DNA of 18,774 bases from an uncultured Campylobacter sp. (GTDB lineage: Bacteria; Campylobacterota; Campylobacteria; Campylobacterales; Campylobacteraceae): the NCBI GenBank assembly GCA_937896205.1, contig CALBNA010000089.1, forward strand, positions 1-18,774, written 5' to 3'. Under the pieces are notes generated by a model. The model was not told the origin of the DNA. It saw only the letters and a list, made by a program, of their open reading frames with translations, and searched no databases. The translations under genes and the position numbers were made by a program. Below are positions 4,691 through 12,538 of this stretch, in pieces; the first letter of the stretch is position 1, and every line of letters starts with the position of its first letter.

Positions 4691-7534
4691 ATGAGGAAAA
4701 TTTTATTTTTATTTCTGGCTGTTTTTTCGGCGAGCGTTTTGGCTAAACAAGCGCCGGTCGCGCAGGCGGCTAAAATACGGCAAGCGGACGCAAATCTGAG
4801 CGCGTTAAATTTGACGACAAAAGACAAAAGCGCGCAAAAGTTAAATTTGACCCAGGATCCCGCTATATCGAGCGGCGAGCTAGCAAACGGGCTAAAATAC
4901 TACGTCAAGGAAAACAAGCAGCCCGCAAATTCGGCATATTTTTATCTAGTCGTAAACATCGGCTCGACCGACGAGCGCGAAAACGAGCTGGGGCTGGCGC
5001 ATTTTACCGAGCACATGGCTTTTAACGGTAGCCGCGAGTTTAGCAAAAACGAGCTGGTGAAAAAACTAGAGAGTCTCGGAGTGGCCTTTGGCGCGGATCT
5101 AAACGCGCAGACTAGCTACGATCAGACGGCCTATCTGCTAGAAATCCACGTAAACGAGCAAAATTTAAAGGACGTTTTCCGTGTTTTTCGCGACTGGATC
5201 GACGGCGTGAGCTTTGACGCGGCCGAGCTGGATAAAGAGCGGGGCATCATCGTCGAAGAGGAGCGCGCTAGAAACACGCCCGCGTATAGATTTTACATCA
5301 AAAACCGCGTACCCGAGCTTTATGGCGATAGCATCTACGCCAAAAGGTCGCCTATCGGCGATATGAATATCGTAAAAAACGTCGACGTAGCGACCATAAA
5401 GGGCTTTTACGAGAGGACGTATCAGCCTAGATTTATGAAATTTATCGCAGTCGGCGACTTTGATAAAAAGCGCATCGAGGAGATGATAAAGCAAAGCTTT
5501 AGCTCAGCAAAAAACACGAACGACTACGCGAGTCCTGATAAAACTATCCCTATAAAAAGCGGTTTTAGCGTAAATAACTACGACTCGGCCGAGCTCGGAC
5601 TAAACTCGCTAAATTTGATCTTTACGCAAAAATACAAATTTGACGGCGAGATCCAAAGGCTCAGGCAAAATTTGCTAGTAAACTATATCTCAGATCTAGT
5701 CGCGATGATATATGAGCAGCGAAATTTGGCCCTTCGCGGGCGATTTTACTCGCCGATCATCGAGGATCAAAATGTGCTTTACGCCTTTGAGATAAACGCC
5801 GTCGAGGATGATTTTAGCGGTGCGCTTAGCGATCTGGCGAGCGTTTTAAAGGGCGTAGAAAAATTCGGCTTTAGCCGGGCTGACTTTGAAAGCGCGAAAA
5901 AAGATTTTATAAACTCGGCTAAAAATGCTTATTTGCAAGCGGGCAACAAGCGCTCGAGCGCGGTCGCGGCAGATATCGAGGAGACGACGAGGATCGGCGG
6001 CGTGCTGCTTGGCGAAAAGGACTTGCGCGACGTTACTTTGGCGCTGCTTGATGAGATCAACCTAGATGACGTAAACGCCGAATTTAGGCGGATACTGGCC
6101 ATCGACTCAAAAACTTTAAACGTAATTAGCGCCAAAGGAGCGAAGCTAAACGAGGCAAAATTTGATCAAATTTGGGCGGAAGCAAAGCCATACGATACGC
6201 TGGCCGCAAATCAGGTAAAGAGCGAGTTTTTCTACTACGGCGCGCTAAAGCCTAAAAATTTCGTCTCGAAAAAGCATAACGAAAAGCTTGATTTTTATCT
6301 TTACGAGCTGCCAAACGGTGCGCGCGTCGCATTTAAGGAGATAAAAACCAAAAAAGACGTCGTCTGGCTAAGCGCGGTTAGCCGCGGCGGCACGTCAAAT
6401 TTGGCCAAACCAAAGCAGGGCGCGCTAGCCGTAGAGGTCTCAAACGAGAGCGGGGCGGGGGAGTTTAGCAACTACGATCTGGCTAAAATCCTAAGCGGCA
6501 AGCAGCTAAGCTATAGCAAATTTATCGATCAGCTTTCGCAAGGATATAGCGCAAGCTCGGCTAGCGCGGACTTTGAGTGGCTTTTGCGCGCGCTGTTTTT
6601 GGAGTTTAGCGAGCCTAGATTTGACGAAAATGCGCTAAAAAAGACAAAAATCAACGAACTTGAAAAGCTGGAAAAAACCAAAAATCTGCCCGAGCGCAAA
6701 TTTCACGACGAATTTGCGAGATTTTTTTACGAAAACAACCCTCGAACGAACCCACTCGAGGCCACGGACATAAACGAGCTGCAGATGGAGGACGTAAAAA
6801 AGATAGTGAAGGATAAATTTACCAACGCGGCTTCGTATGATTTTATCGTGGTCGGCGATCTAAATTTGACCGCAGCCGAGCCGCTTTTGCAAAAATATCT
6901 GGCAAATTTACCTGCGCGCGCAGAACGCGAAAATTTCGTCGATGACGGCGTAAGGACGATCGCAGGCGAGCGGGAGTTTAAGCGAAGCTACCAAACCACG
7001 CAGCGAAGCGACGCCGCGATGATAATGAAAAACGAAAACGTGAAGTATTCGCGCCCAGAGTTACTGCGTGTAAACGCCCTATCTGCGGTGCTTTCGATGA
7101 TGCTGCGCGAGGACGTGCGCGAGGACCGCGGGCAGGTCTACGGCCTGGGCGTGCATATGAATCTCGCAAAATATCCGTACGAAAGCTTCACCGCGCATTT
7201 TGGCTTTACGGCGGCGCCTGATAACGTAAACGCCGTGCTGGGCGAGATAAAATCAAACGTCGCCGAGCTAAAAGGTGGCGCGGACATCAAGCGCTATCTG
7301 CAAAATTTCAAAAAATCAGCGCTCGTAAAAATGCGCCAATCCTACGTTCAGGGCGAGTTTTGGACGCGCGCGCTCATGCGCGAGCTGGTTTTTGGCGATG
7401 AGGTTTTGAGCCTGGACGAGTACGAAAAGGCGGTAAATGCGCTCACCGAGCAAGACGTAAGAGACGCGGCGAAACTCTATCTGGACGAGAAAAACGTCGT
7501 GATAAGCGTAAACAATCCCGCTTCGGCGAAGTAA
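4691..7534 (+). CDS. secreted M16-family (pitrilysin-like) zinc protease
   Basis: This is a large two-module M16 metallopeptidase of the PqqL/insulinase-like type, probably periplasmic. The N-terminus (MRKILFLFLAVFSASVLA then KQ) is a signal peptide with a likely cleavage after Ala18. The inverted zinc motif HFTEH lies at about residues 104-108, and the third ligand Glu is in the VEEERARN segment near 190, as in the family. The C-terminal half repeats the fold without a zinc motif, which is usual. Length 947 fits two-module members. I prefer the ATG at 4691 over the one at 4685, because AAGGA (4681-4685) is spaced 5 nt from 4691 but overlaps 4685. It is monocistronic and divergent from dapB. 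The substrate is unknown, and the pqqL name would overstate what is seen. Confidence 0.92.
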   Translation: MRKILFLFLAVFSASVLAKQAPVAQAAKIRQADANLSALNLTTKDKSAQKLNLTQDPAISSGELANGLKYYVKENKQPANSAYFYLVVNIGSTDERENELGLAHFTEHMAFNGSREFSKNELVKKLESLGVAFGADLNAQTSYDQTAYLLEIHVNEQNLKDVFRVFRDWIDGVSFDAAELDKERGIIVEEERARNTPAYRFYIKNRVPELYGDSIYAKRSPIGDMNIVKNVDVATIKGFYERTYQPRFMKFIAVGDFDKKRIEEMIKQSFSSAKNTNDYASPDKTIPIKSGFSVNNYDSAELGLNSLNLIFTQKYKFDGEIQRLRQNLLVNYISDLVAMIYEQRNLALRGRFYSPIIEDQNVLYAFEINAVEDDFSGALSDLASVLKGVEKFGFSRADFESAKKDFINSAKNAYLQAGNKRSSAVAADIEETTRIGGVLLGEKDLRDVTLALLDEINLDDVNAEFRRILAIDSKTLNVISAKGAKLNEAKFDQIWAEAKPYDTLAANQVKSEFFYYGALKPKNFVSKKHNEKLDFYLYELPNGARVAFKEIKTKKDVVWLSAVSRGGTSNLAKPKQGALAVEVSNESGAGEFSNYDLAKILSGKQLSYSKFIDQLSQGYSASSASADFEWLLRALFLEFSEPRFDENALKKTKINELEKLEKTKNLPERKFHDEFARFFYENNPRTNPLEATDINELQMEDVKKIVKDKFTNAASYDFIVVGDLNLTAAEPLLQKYLANLPARAERENFVDDGVRTIAGEREFKRSYQTTQRSDAAMIMKNENVKYSRPELLRVNALSAVLSMMLREDVREDRGQVYGLGVHMNLAKYPYESFTAHFGFTAAPDNVNAVLGEIKSNVAELKGGADIKRYLQNFKKSALVKMRQSYVQGEFWTRALMRELVFGDEVLSLDEYEKAVNALTEQDVRDAAKLYLDEKNVVISVNNPASAK

Positions 7535-7540
7535 GTTTAA

Positions 7541-7573
7541 GCCTGGGCGGTAAATTTTATTTGCTGCCCAGGC
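7541..7573 (+). terminator. hairpin after the protease gene
   Basis: GCCTGGGC (7541-7548) pairs perfectly with GCCCAGGC (7566-7573), and two more pairs (one a wobble) shorten the loop to 13 nt. It starts 6 nt after the protease stop codon. No U-tract follows, so it may be an RNA 3'-end stabiliser rather than a classic intrinsic terminator. Confidence 0.5.
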
Positions 7574-7646
7574 GACGAGTAAAATTTGGCTTTAGATTCG
7601 GCTGGGAGCTGTTAAATTTGAAGCCAAATTTACCTCTCGTCAAACG

Positions 7647-7684
7647 AAATTTGAGTTAAACTCGCTCAAATTTAACTCAAATTT
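7647..7684. terminator. 14-bp perfect inverted repeat between convergent genes
   Basis: AAATTTGAGTTAAA (7647-7660) and TTTAACTCAAATTT (7671-7684) are exact complements around a 10-nt loop. It lies between two converging genes, 64 bp beyond the end of the minus-strand ankyrin gene, and a T-run follows on the plus strand at 7692-7697. A bidirectional terminator is the simplest reading, though the stem is AT-rich. Confidence 0.5.
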
Positions 7685-7747
7685 TCGCTAAGTTTTTTGT
7701 TCCCTTGTTGGTTTTATTAATACCAAATTTGACTAAGCAAATCACCT

Positions 7748-8950
7748 TTACCTGCTTTCCACTATAGCCTTTATCTCGTCGGAGGTTAGTTCCTTGTACG
7801 GTTTAATTGTGTATTGGGTTGCATTGTTTTTAAAAATTACCTTATCTTTTTTGTTGAAAAACAAGATATCTTCTATCGCATCCGCTTTTTTATACTCATT
7901 TGCCCAAGCGATAAAAGTCCTTACGTCGCTAAAGGTAGAATTTTTCTCGGAGCAGTATTTTTGCAACACGTTTTTCGTTAAATTTTCATATTTTAAGCTA
8001 TAAGTCCCGTTTTTGTCTATACTATAAGCTAATATGATGCTAAGCGCGTATTTATCGTAGCACTCCTCATACGCCTTCTTTAGCTCCTCTTTCGTAGGTT
8101 GCCCAGAAACGTTGTTGTCTAGGAGTAAATTTAGCATAGGTTCGTAGTTTGGGATGGTATCTAGCACGGCATAATATGAGTATATGAAAGGCGAACTATC
8201 GTCTCTTAGGCCGGGAAACGAGGATGGTCTATTTCGAAGTTTTGGTTTATACCCGCTAGCAAGGACTATATCGGCCATTTCGACATAGTTATGCCATACT
8301 ATATACCTCATGGGGTTATTTGCGTCTTTGGATTCCTTGTTAACTTGATAGTTGTCTTCAAATATTATCTTTACGTCGTCTCCGTCTATGATAAGTTTTT
8401 CGATATTGTTATAAAACGGAGGATCTATGTAGTACTGTACCGCCTTTACTTCATCGAATTTAACCCCGCTATCAAGCAGTAGTTTAGCGGTCTTTGTAGA
8501 GTTGTTTTCTATGGCGTAGGCCAGGGGCGAGAGTTTGTAGTTATCTTGCGCGTGAGCGTTTGCACCCATATCTATCAGCCTTTTTGCCGTGGCTTCATCG
8601 TCGTAAAAGCTAGCGTACATCAAAGGAGTAACGCCGTCTATTAGTGGAGAGTCTATACTAATGTTATTATCTTGCATAAATTTTAAAATTTGTTCCGTTT
8701 GCTTTGATTTTAAAAGCTTGCGGAAATTTTCAGCAAATGCGTCGTCTTTTATCTGCTTATCTATATCCCAGTATCTAAAAGCAAAATCGTCTATCTCCTC
8801 TTGCGTTACGTATTTGCTTAGCTCGGAACCCGGGATTATTTTAGTATCGGCGGTAACTACGAAGCGGGTGGGGCCGGATAGCTTTTCGTAAATAAAATTT
8901 ACGAAAACGATGAGGAAAAGAGCGGCGAGGCTAAGTGCGAGTTTGTTCAA
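7748..8950 (-). CDS. membrane-anchored ankyrin-repeat protein
   Basis: The product has 400 residues and no exact family I can name. The N-terminus (MNKLALSLAALFLIVFVNFIY) is a signal anchor or single membrane helix with few basic residues before it, and the rest probably lies in the periplasm. Two clear ankyrin repeats occupy about 105-135 (DGVTPLMYASFYDDEATAKRLI-type) and 138-168 (KLSPLAYAIENNSTKTAKLLL-type). Weaker units may follow around 210-290. The start is TTG with AAGGGA about 6 nt upstream, and no in-frame ATG lies near it. Base composition looks more A+T-rich than its neighbours, which hints at accessory origin. It follows recO on the same strand after 189 bp of AAATTT-rich DNA. The partner it binds is unknown. 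Confidence 0.8.
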   Translation of the reverse strand: MNKLALSLAALFLIVFVNFIYEKLSGPTRFVVTADTKIIPGSELSKYVTQEEIDDFAFRYWDIDKQIKDDAFAENFRKLLKSKQTEQILKFMQDNNISIDSPLIDGVTPLMYASFYDDEATAKRLIDMGANAHAQDNYKLSPLAYAIENNSTKTAKLLLDSGVKFDEVKAVQYYIDPPFYNNIEKLIIDGDDVKIIFEDNYQVNKESKDANNPMRYIVWHNYVEMADIVLASGYKPKLRNRPSSFPGLRDDSSPFIYSYYAVLDTIPNYEPMLNLLLDNNVSGQPTKEELKKAYEECYDKYALSIILAYSIDKNGTYSLKYENLTKNVLQKYCSEKNSTFSDVRTFIAWANEYKKADAIEDILFFNKKDKVIFKNNATQYTIKPYKELTSDEIKAIVESR

Positions 8951-9139
8951 ATTTATCCCTTAAGTCAAATTTGCGAAATTTTAACTAAAAGCTGGTAAAG
9001 AGGCGGTAAATTTGATGAAATTTGAGCCGATAAATTTGGATATCGGGAGCAGAGTGCAGCAAGATCCGTCCGCATAAAATTTGAGCGGGTTAAATTTGAA
9101 AGCAAGCTCTGGCAAGTCAAATTTGAAAGCCAAATTTGA
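8951..9139. repeat. cluster of AAATTT words between recO and the ankyrin gene
   Basis: Counting from the word that overlaps the ankyrin start codon, this 189-bp gap holds ten AAATTT words, most of them AAATTTG, and some form the palindrome TCAAATTTGA. Under one would be expected at any plausible base composition. Otherwise I see only the Shine-Dalgarno of the ankyrin gene. Confidence 0.7.
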
Positions 9140-9754
9140 TCAAAGCCCCTGAAGCAAAATGGAGTAGAGCGCGTCTATCTCGTCATCGTCAAGTAGCAGC
9201 GTAGAGCGCTTGCTAAAGAGCATTTTTATCTTTTCTAACGCAAAGCCCTTTTGCGCGGCGCAGTGCTCGTGAGCGGGTAAAAAGCTCCTAGCTAGCGCAA
9301 CTCTATCCTCCACTGGCTCGTCGCAGATAAAGCAAAAAAGCTCATCGTGTAACCTACCCTCGGCCTCTAAAATGCGCACGTAGCTCTCGATGAGCAGGCG
9401 TTTGGGAGCACCTCTGTCAAAGCGTGAGGCACAAAGCTCAAGCTCGCTAAAATACACCTCGTCTATCTGCTCGACGTCTCGCAGGTGTGCGTAGAGTAGG
9501 CGCATAAACTGCTGCCACACGAGTAGCCGCTCGCGCGAGAGCAGCCAGCGGTAGCCTAGGTGCAGGACGCTGCGCAGGTGCGGGAGGAAGTTTTCGCCGC
9601 CTTCGAGCTCGAAGTCGATCTTGTAGCCTTGCAGGACGTTTGAGTGGCGCGCGCCGTAGAAGCGGTAGGATTTAACTAGTAGCGAGGGCGTGAGGATGTA
9701 GACGAGCAGGTCCTCGTCGCGCACTTTTTGCGTGTGCAGGATGTAGCCTTGCAT
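9140..9754 (-). CDS. recO: DNA repair protein RecO
   Basis: RecO helps load RecA onto SSB-coated single-stranded DNA in the RecF/RecOR pathway. This 204-residue protein is of the short epsilonproteobacterial type. The N-terminal OB-fold begins MQGYILHTQKVRDEDLLVYI. A C-terminal zinc-binding set is visible as Cys141, Cys144, His162 and Cys165 (CFIC … HEHC). The start ATG lies 2 nt after the dus stop codon, so it is the last gene of the tight accD-to-recO operon. The N-terminal domain and zinc set make RecO the best call. Family conservation is low, so naming rests on those features and length. Confidence 0.85.
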   Translation of the reverse strand: MQGYILHTQKVRDEDLLVYILTPSLLVKSYRFYGARHSNVLQGYKIDFELEGGENFLPHLRSVLHLGYRWLLSRERLLVWQQFMRLLYAHLRDVEQIDEVYFSELELCASRFDRGAPKRLLIESYVRILEAEGRLHDELFCFICDEPVEDRVALARSFLPAHEHCAAQKGFALEKIKMLFSKRSTLLLDDDEIDALYSILLQGL

Positions 9755-9756
9755 GG

Positions 9757-10677
9757 TTAGAAAAAAGTTTGGATTTTTTGGCGCAGGATGTCTGGTTCGG
9801 CGATGTGATTTATCGCGTCGCGAAAGGCGCTGGCGCCGTCTATGCCTTTGGAGTAGCGGTGTAGATGCTTGCGAAATATCGCCGCTCCGTGCTCGCCGTA
9901 GTGCTCGATCATCGCGTCAAAATGCGCCAAAATGATCTCCTTTTTCGTCGCCGCGTCAATACTGCCGCCCATTTTTATCTCGTGGAAAACCCACGGCTTG
10001 CCGATGCAAGCGCGTCCTATCATTAGCGCGTCGGCGTTGGTCAAATTTAACGCATCGGCAGCATTTTCGGGCGAGATGTCGCCGTTTGCGATGACAGGGA
10101 TATTTACCGCCTCTTTAGCTCGGCCGATCGCGGCGTAGTCGACCGCTGCCGTGTATCCGCCAGCTCTCGTGCGTCCGTGAAATGCGATGTAGTCCGCTCC
10201 GGCGTCCTGCGCGGCGAGGGCTAAAATTTCTGGTATTTTCTCTTCAAAACCCAGGCGCAATTTGACGCTAGTCATTTGCTTATTTGAGGTTTTTTTGATG
10301 GTTTCTACGATGCGTTTTAGGTTCGAGATATCTTTTAGCAGAGCCGAGCCCGCGGACTGTTTGACGACCTTTGGCACGGGGCAACCGCAGTTTAGATCGA
10401 TACCGTCGATACCGTCGATACCGTTTAAAATTTCCACCGCTTTTTTGACGATGTCCGCGTCGCTGCCCGCTATCTGCACGATATATGGTGTTTCAAGCGG
10501 CGATTTTTTGAGCATTTCAAGCGTTTTGCTGCCTTCATAGACTAGGGCGTTTGCGCTTATCATCTCACTTACAGTCACGTCGCAACCAAACTGCTTGACC
10601 ACGCTTCTAAGCGGCAGGTCCGAAAAGCCTGCGAGCGGAGCTAGAAAAAGCGGCTTTTTTGAAAAATCTATCAGCAA
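9757..10677 (-). CDS. dus: tRNA-dihydrouridine synthase (DusB-like)
   Basis: Dus enzymes reduce uridines in the tRNA D-loop using FMN and NADPH. This 306-residue TIM-barrel protein has FLAPLAGFSDLPLR at the N-terminus, the catalytic Cys99 in LNCGCPVPKV, Lys139 in SVKLRLG, His167 in FHGRTR, and the FMN-phosphate segment IANGD (196-200) with MIGRACIGKPWVF (219-231). All expected active-site positions are present. Just before the catalytic loop, Gly-Ile-Asp is repeated three times, encoded by an exact 9-bp tandem repeat. The start is TTG, overlapping the stop of the upstream membrane protein gene by 7 bp, which suggests translational coupling. The subtype (DusB versus others) is not certain. Confidence 0.93.
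   Translation of the reverse strand: MLIDFSKKPLFLAPLAGFSDLPLRSVVKQFGCDVTVSEMISANALVYEGSKTLEMLKKSPLETPYIVQIAGSDADIVKKAVEILNGIDGIDGIDLNCGCPVPKVVKQSAGSALLKDISNLKRIVETIKKTSNKQMTSVKLRLGFEEKIPEILALAAQDAGADYIAFHGRTRAGGYTAAVDYAAIGRAKEAVNIPVIANGDISPENAADALNLTNADALMIGRACIGKPWVFHEIKMGGSIDAATKKEIILAHFDAMIEHYGEHGAAIFRKHLHRYSKGIDGASAFRDAINHIAEPDILRQKIQTFF
10397..10423. repeat. 9-bp tandem repeat (three copies) inside dus
   Basis: TCGATACCG is repeated exactly three times and encodes Gly-Ile-Asp units on the minus strand. Copy changes would keep the frame and alter the length of the segment before the catalytic Cys loop. Confidence 0.8.
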
Positions 10678-11708
10678 TGGGCGTGCTTGAAAAATAGATC
10701 GGTCGGGACGTTTTTGCCGTTTTGTCTGAGGTAGAGCAGGGTGCGGAAATTTTGATATTCGCCGGCGTCAAGGCCTGCCAAAACCTCCTGCGCGCGCTCG
10801 AGCATCTCAAACTCAAACAGCAGATAGACGTACGCTTCCTGCGCCTCTTGGCGTTCGTTTTTAAGGCGCTCAAAGATGCCGATGATAGCGTCCGGAGCGA
10901 TTTTACTTTTTAGCGTCGCGGCGCTGATACTAAAGCTGTCTTTTGAAATTTTGTCCGAATTTAACAGCTCCAAAATCTCGTCGTTGCTCAAATTTATCTC
11001 GTCTTTGGCAAAGCGGGCGATAAGAGTCATGATCTCTTTTTCGTCCAGATCGGGAGCAAATTTTTTGATATCGGCGAGCGAGCCTAAATTTATTAGCTTT
11101 TTCCTTGCTTCGCGGACTATTTCGCCTTGATCGCCCATAGGTTTTTTAAGCGTTTCTAGATAGTATCCGTCCAAATTTGCTATTTTGTTTAGCTCGTTTT
11201 TGATAAAGAGCGGATTGTCCTTAGGGAGCTTAAATTTCTTTAGGTCGGCGACCTCGCCGTTTTTGACCGCGCGCATTGTATCTAGGGCGTTTTGTAGCTC
11301 CTCGCCCTCGATATTTGCGTCTTTGTATCTATCCCACGGCGAGAGGATTTTAGCTATCTGGGATGGGATTTTATAAAAGTTCGTTTTAAAGTCTTTGTTC
11401 GTATCAAGGCCTAGTAAAATTTCTTTGCCGAGCTCTCTATAAAATTTCTCATCGTGCGAAATTTTGCGTTTAAAGGCGTAAAATTTAAACCCGTGATAGG
11501 CCATGTGAAGCACGCAAAATAGCATCAAAATCGCAGGCGGCAGTATCATCCAGACGGCGACGGGTAAATTTAACGCATACTCGATGTCGCTGCCTAAAAA
11601 GGCAAATTTAAGATGAAGCTCGTAAGAGCCGCCCTCGAAAAGATAAACGATCGCGCCGACTACGACCAGGTAAAGCACGGCGCAAGCTATAAAACGTTTG
11701 ATTTGCAT
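10671..11708 (-). CDS. conserved two-TM membrane protein of unknown function
   Basis: I do not recognise a named family. The 345-residue product has two predicted membrane helices, about 5-24 and 48-72, joined by a short loop, then a soluble alpha-helical region of about 270 residues that probably faces the cytoplasm (a basic segment KFYAFKRK follows helix 2). The C-terminal part (about 210-345) looks like helical hairpins resembling a degenerate repeat scaffold. The gene starts with ATG 9 nt from the end of the dksA-like gene and overlaps dus by 7 bp. A membrane protein sits at this place in C. jejuni as I recall it, so it is probably a core Campylobacter gene. No catalytic motif is visible. 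Confidence 0.8.
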   Translation of the reverse strand: MQIKRFIACAVLYLVVVGAIVYLFEGGSYELHLKFAFLGSDIEYALNLPVAVWMILPPAILMLFCVLHMAYHGFKFYAFKRKISHDEKFYRELGKEILLGLDTNKDFKTNFYKIPSQIAKILSPWDRYKDANIEGEELQNALDTMRAVKNGEVADLKKFKLPKDNPLFIKNELNKIANLDGYYLETLKKPMGDQGEIVREARKKLINLGSLADIKKFAPDLDEKEIMTLIARFAKDEINLSNDEILELLNSDKISKDSFSISAATLKSKIAPDAIIGIFERLKNERQEAQEAYVYLLFEFEMLERAQEVLAGLDAGEYQNFRTLLYLRQNGKNVPTDLFFKHAHC

Positions 11709-11717
11709 GGCGTACCC

Positions 11718-12071
11718 CTATTTTGCGGTTTTTTCCACTATCTCACGGCAGGTGATGCAGTATTTTGCGTGCGGTTTGACGCGCAAACGCGCCAGTCCGA
11801 TATCTTCCTCGCACATCTCGCAGATGCCGTAGGTTTTGTCGGCGATCTTTCGCAGCGAGACGTCGATCTCGGCTAGTTCTTGTCTTTGTTGAGCGCTGAT
11901 TGATTGCTCGATGAGCTGATCGGCGTTTACGGAGGCGATATCAAACTCGTCGCTGACGCCGCTTTGGCGTAGTCCTGCCATCTCGTTTGACGAGTCTAAA
12001 ATATTTTTAGTTATCTGTGCTTTTCGCTCCAGTAAAAGTGCCTTAAACTGCTCCAAGTCGCTTTTGCGCAT
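11718..12071 (-). CDS. dksA: DksA/TraR-family zinc-finger transcription regulator
   Basis: DksA-type proteins enter the RNA polymerase secondary channel and, with ppGpp, adjust transcription of stable RNA and amino-acid genes. The 117-residue protein has an N-terminal coiled coil, and its tip carries DEFDIA (41-46), matching the DxxDxA motif of E. coli DksA. The C-terminal zinc finger has four Cys (84, 87, 105, 108) in CEMC … CITC. It is shorter than E. coli DksA (151) because the N-terminal extension is missing, as is usual for Campylobacter. It sits between rlmH (9 bp away) and a membrane protein gene in the same operon, tying growth-rate control to ribosome and tRNA modification genes. Confidence 0.92.
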   Translation of the reverse strand: MRKSDLEQFKALLLERKAQITKNILDSSNEMAGLRQSGVSDEFDIASVNADQLIEQSISAQQRQELAEIDVSLRKIADKTYGICEMCEEDIGLARLRVKPHAKYCITCREIVEKTAK

Positions 12072-12080
12072 TTTGTTCCT

Positions 12081-12536
12081 TTATTTGTGATATGGGTGGT
12101 CCGCGTTTATGCAAAGAGCTCTGAAAATCTGCTCGTGAAGCATAAGCTTTGCTATCTTGTGCGCCATCGTCATGCGGCTTAGGCTAACGACGGCGTCCGT
12201 TTTTTGTTTAAAATTTTGGCTAAGCCCGTAAGCTCCGCCGATAAAAAACGAAATTTGAGCCTTATCCGAGATGAGTTTAGCAAACTCCTCGCTGTTAAAT
12301 TCGCGGCCCGCTTCGTCAAGTGCTACGCAAAAGCCGTTTAAATTTGGCTCATAAACCTCGTCGTAGGCTTTTAGCGCCTCATCTCGCCCTTTGCTTTGGG
12401 CTTTGGCGATTTTGTCGTTAAAGATAACGACGTCTGAAATTTTGGCGAATTTCGACGACATTTTCGCGTACTCTTTGATCTCGTTTTCAAAATTTTCACG
12501 TTTTGACTTTTGGATGCAAAACACGGAAATTTCCAA
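12081..12536 (-). CDS. rlmH: 23S rRNA (pseudouridine1915-N3)-methyltransferase
   Basis: RlmH is a SPOUT methyltransferase that methylates pseudouridine 1915 in helix 69 of 23S rRNA on assembled 70S ribosomes, using S-adenosylmethionine. The 151-residue product has the knot motifs: [10 protein letters not shown] (96-105) and [22 protein letters not shown] (about 119-140), ending in the typical HPYHK. Length fits the family (about 155). The start is TTG, with GAGGAA about 6 nt upstream overlapping the accD 3' end. The accD stop is only 2 nt before it, so translation is probably coupled. Confidence 0.95.
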   Translation of the reverse strand: MEISVFCIQKSKRENFENEIKEYAKMSSKFAKISDVVIFNDKIAKAQSKGRDEALKAYDEVYEPNLNGFCVALDEAGREFNSEEFAKLISDKAQISFFIGGAYGLSQNFKQKTDAVVSLSRMTMAHKIAKLMLHEQIFRALCINADHPYHK

Positions 12537-12538
12537 AT

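Noticed and set aside
5165-5494. Minus-strand 109-codon frame inside the M16 protease gene
   Set aside because: It lies wholly within a strongly coding region on the other strand and has no independent support.
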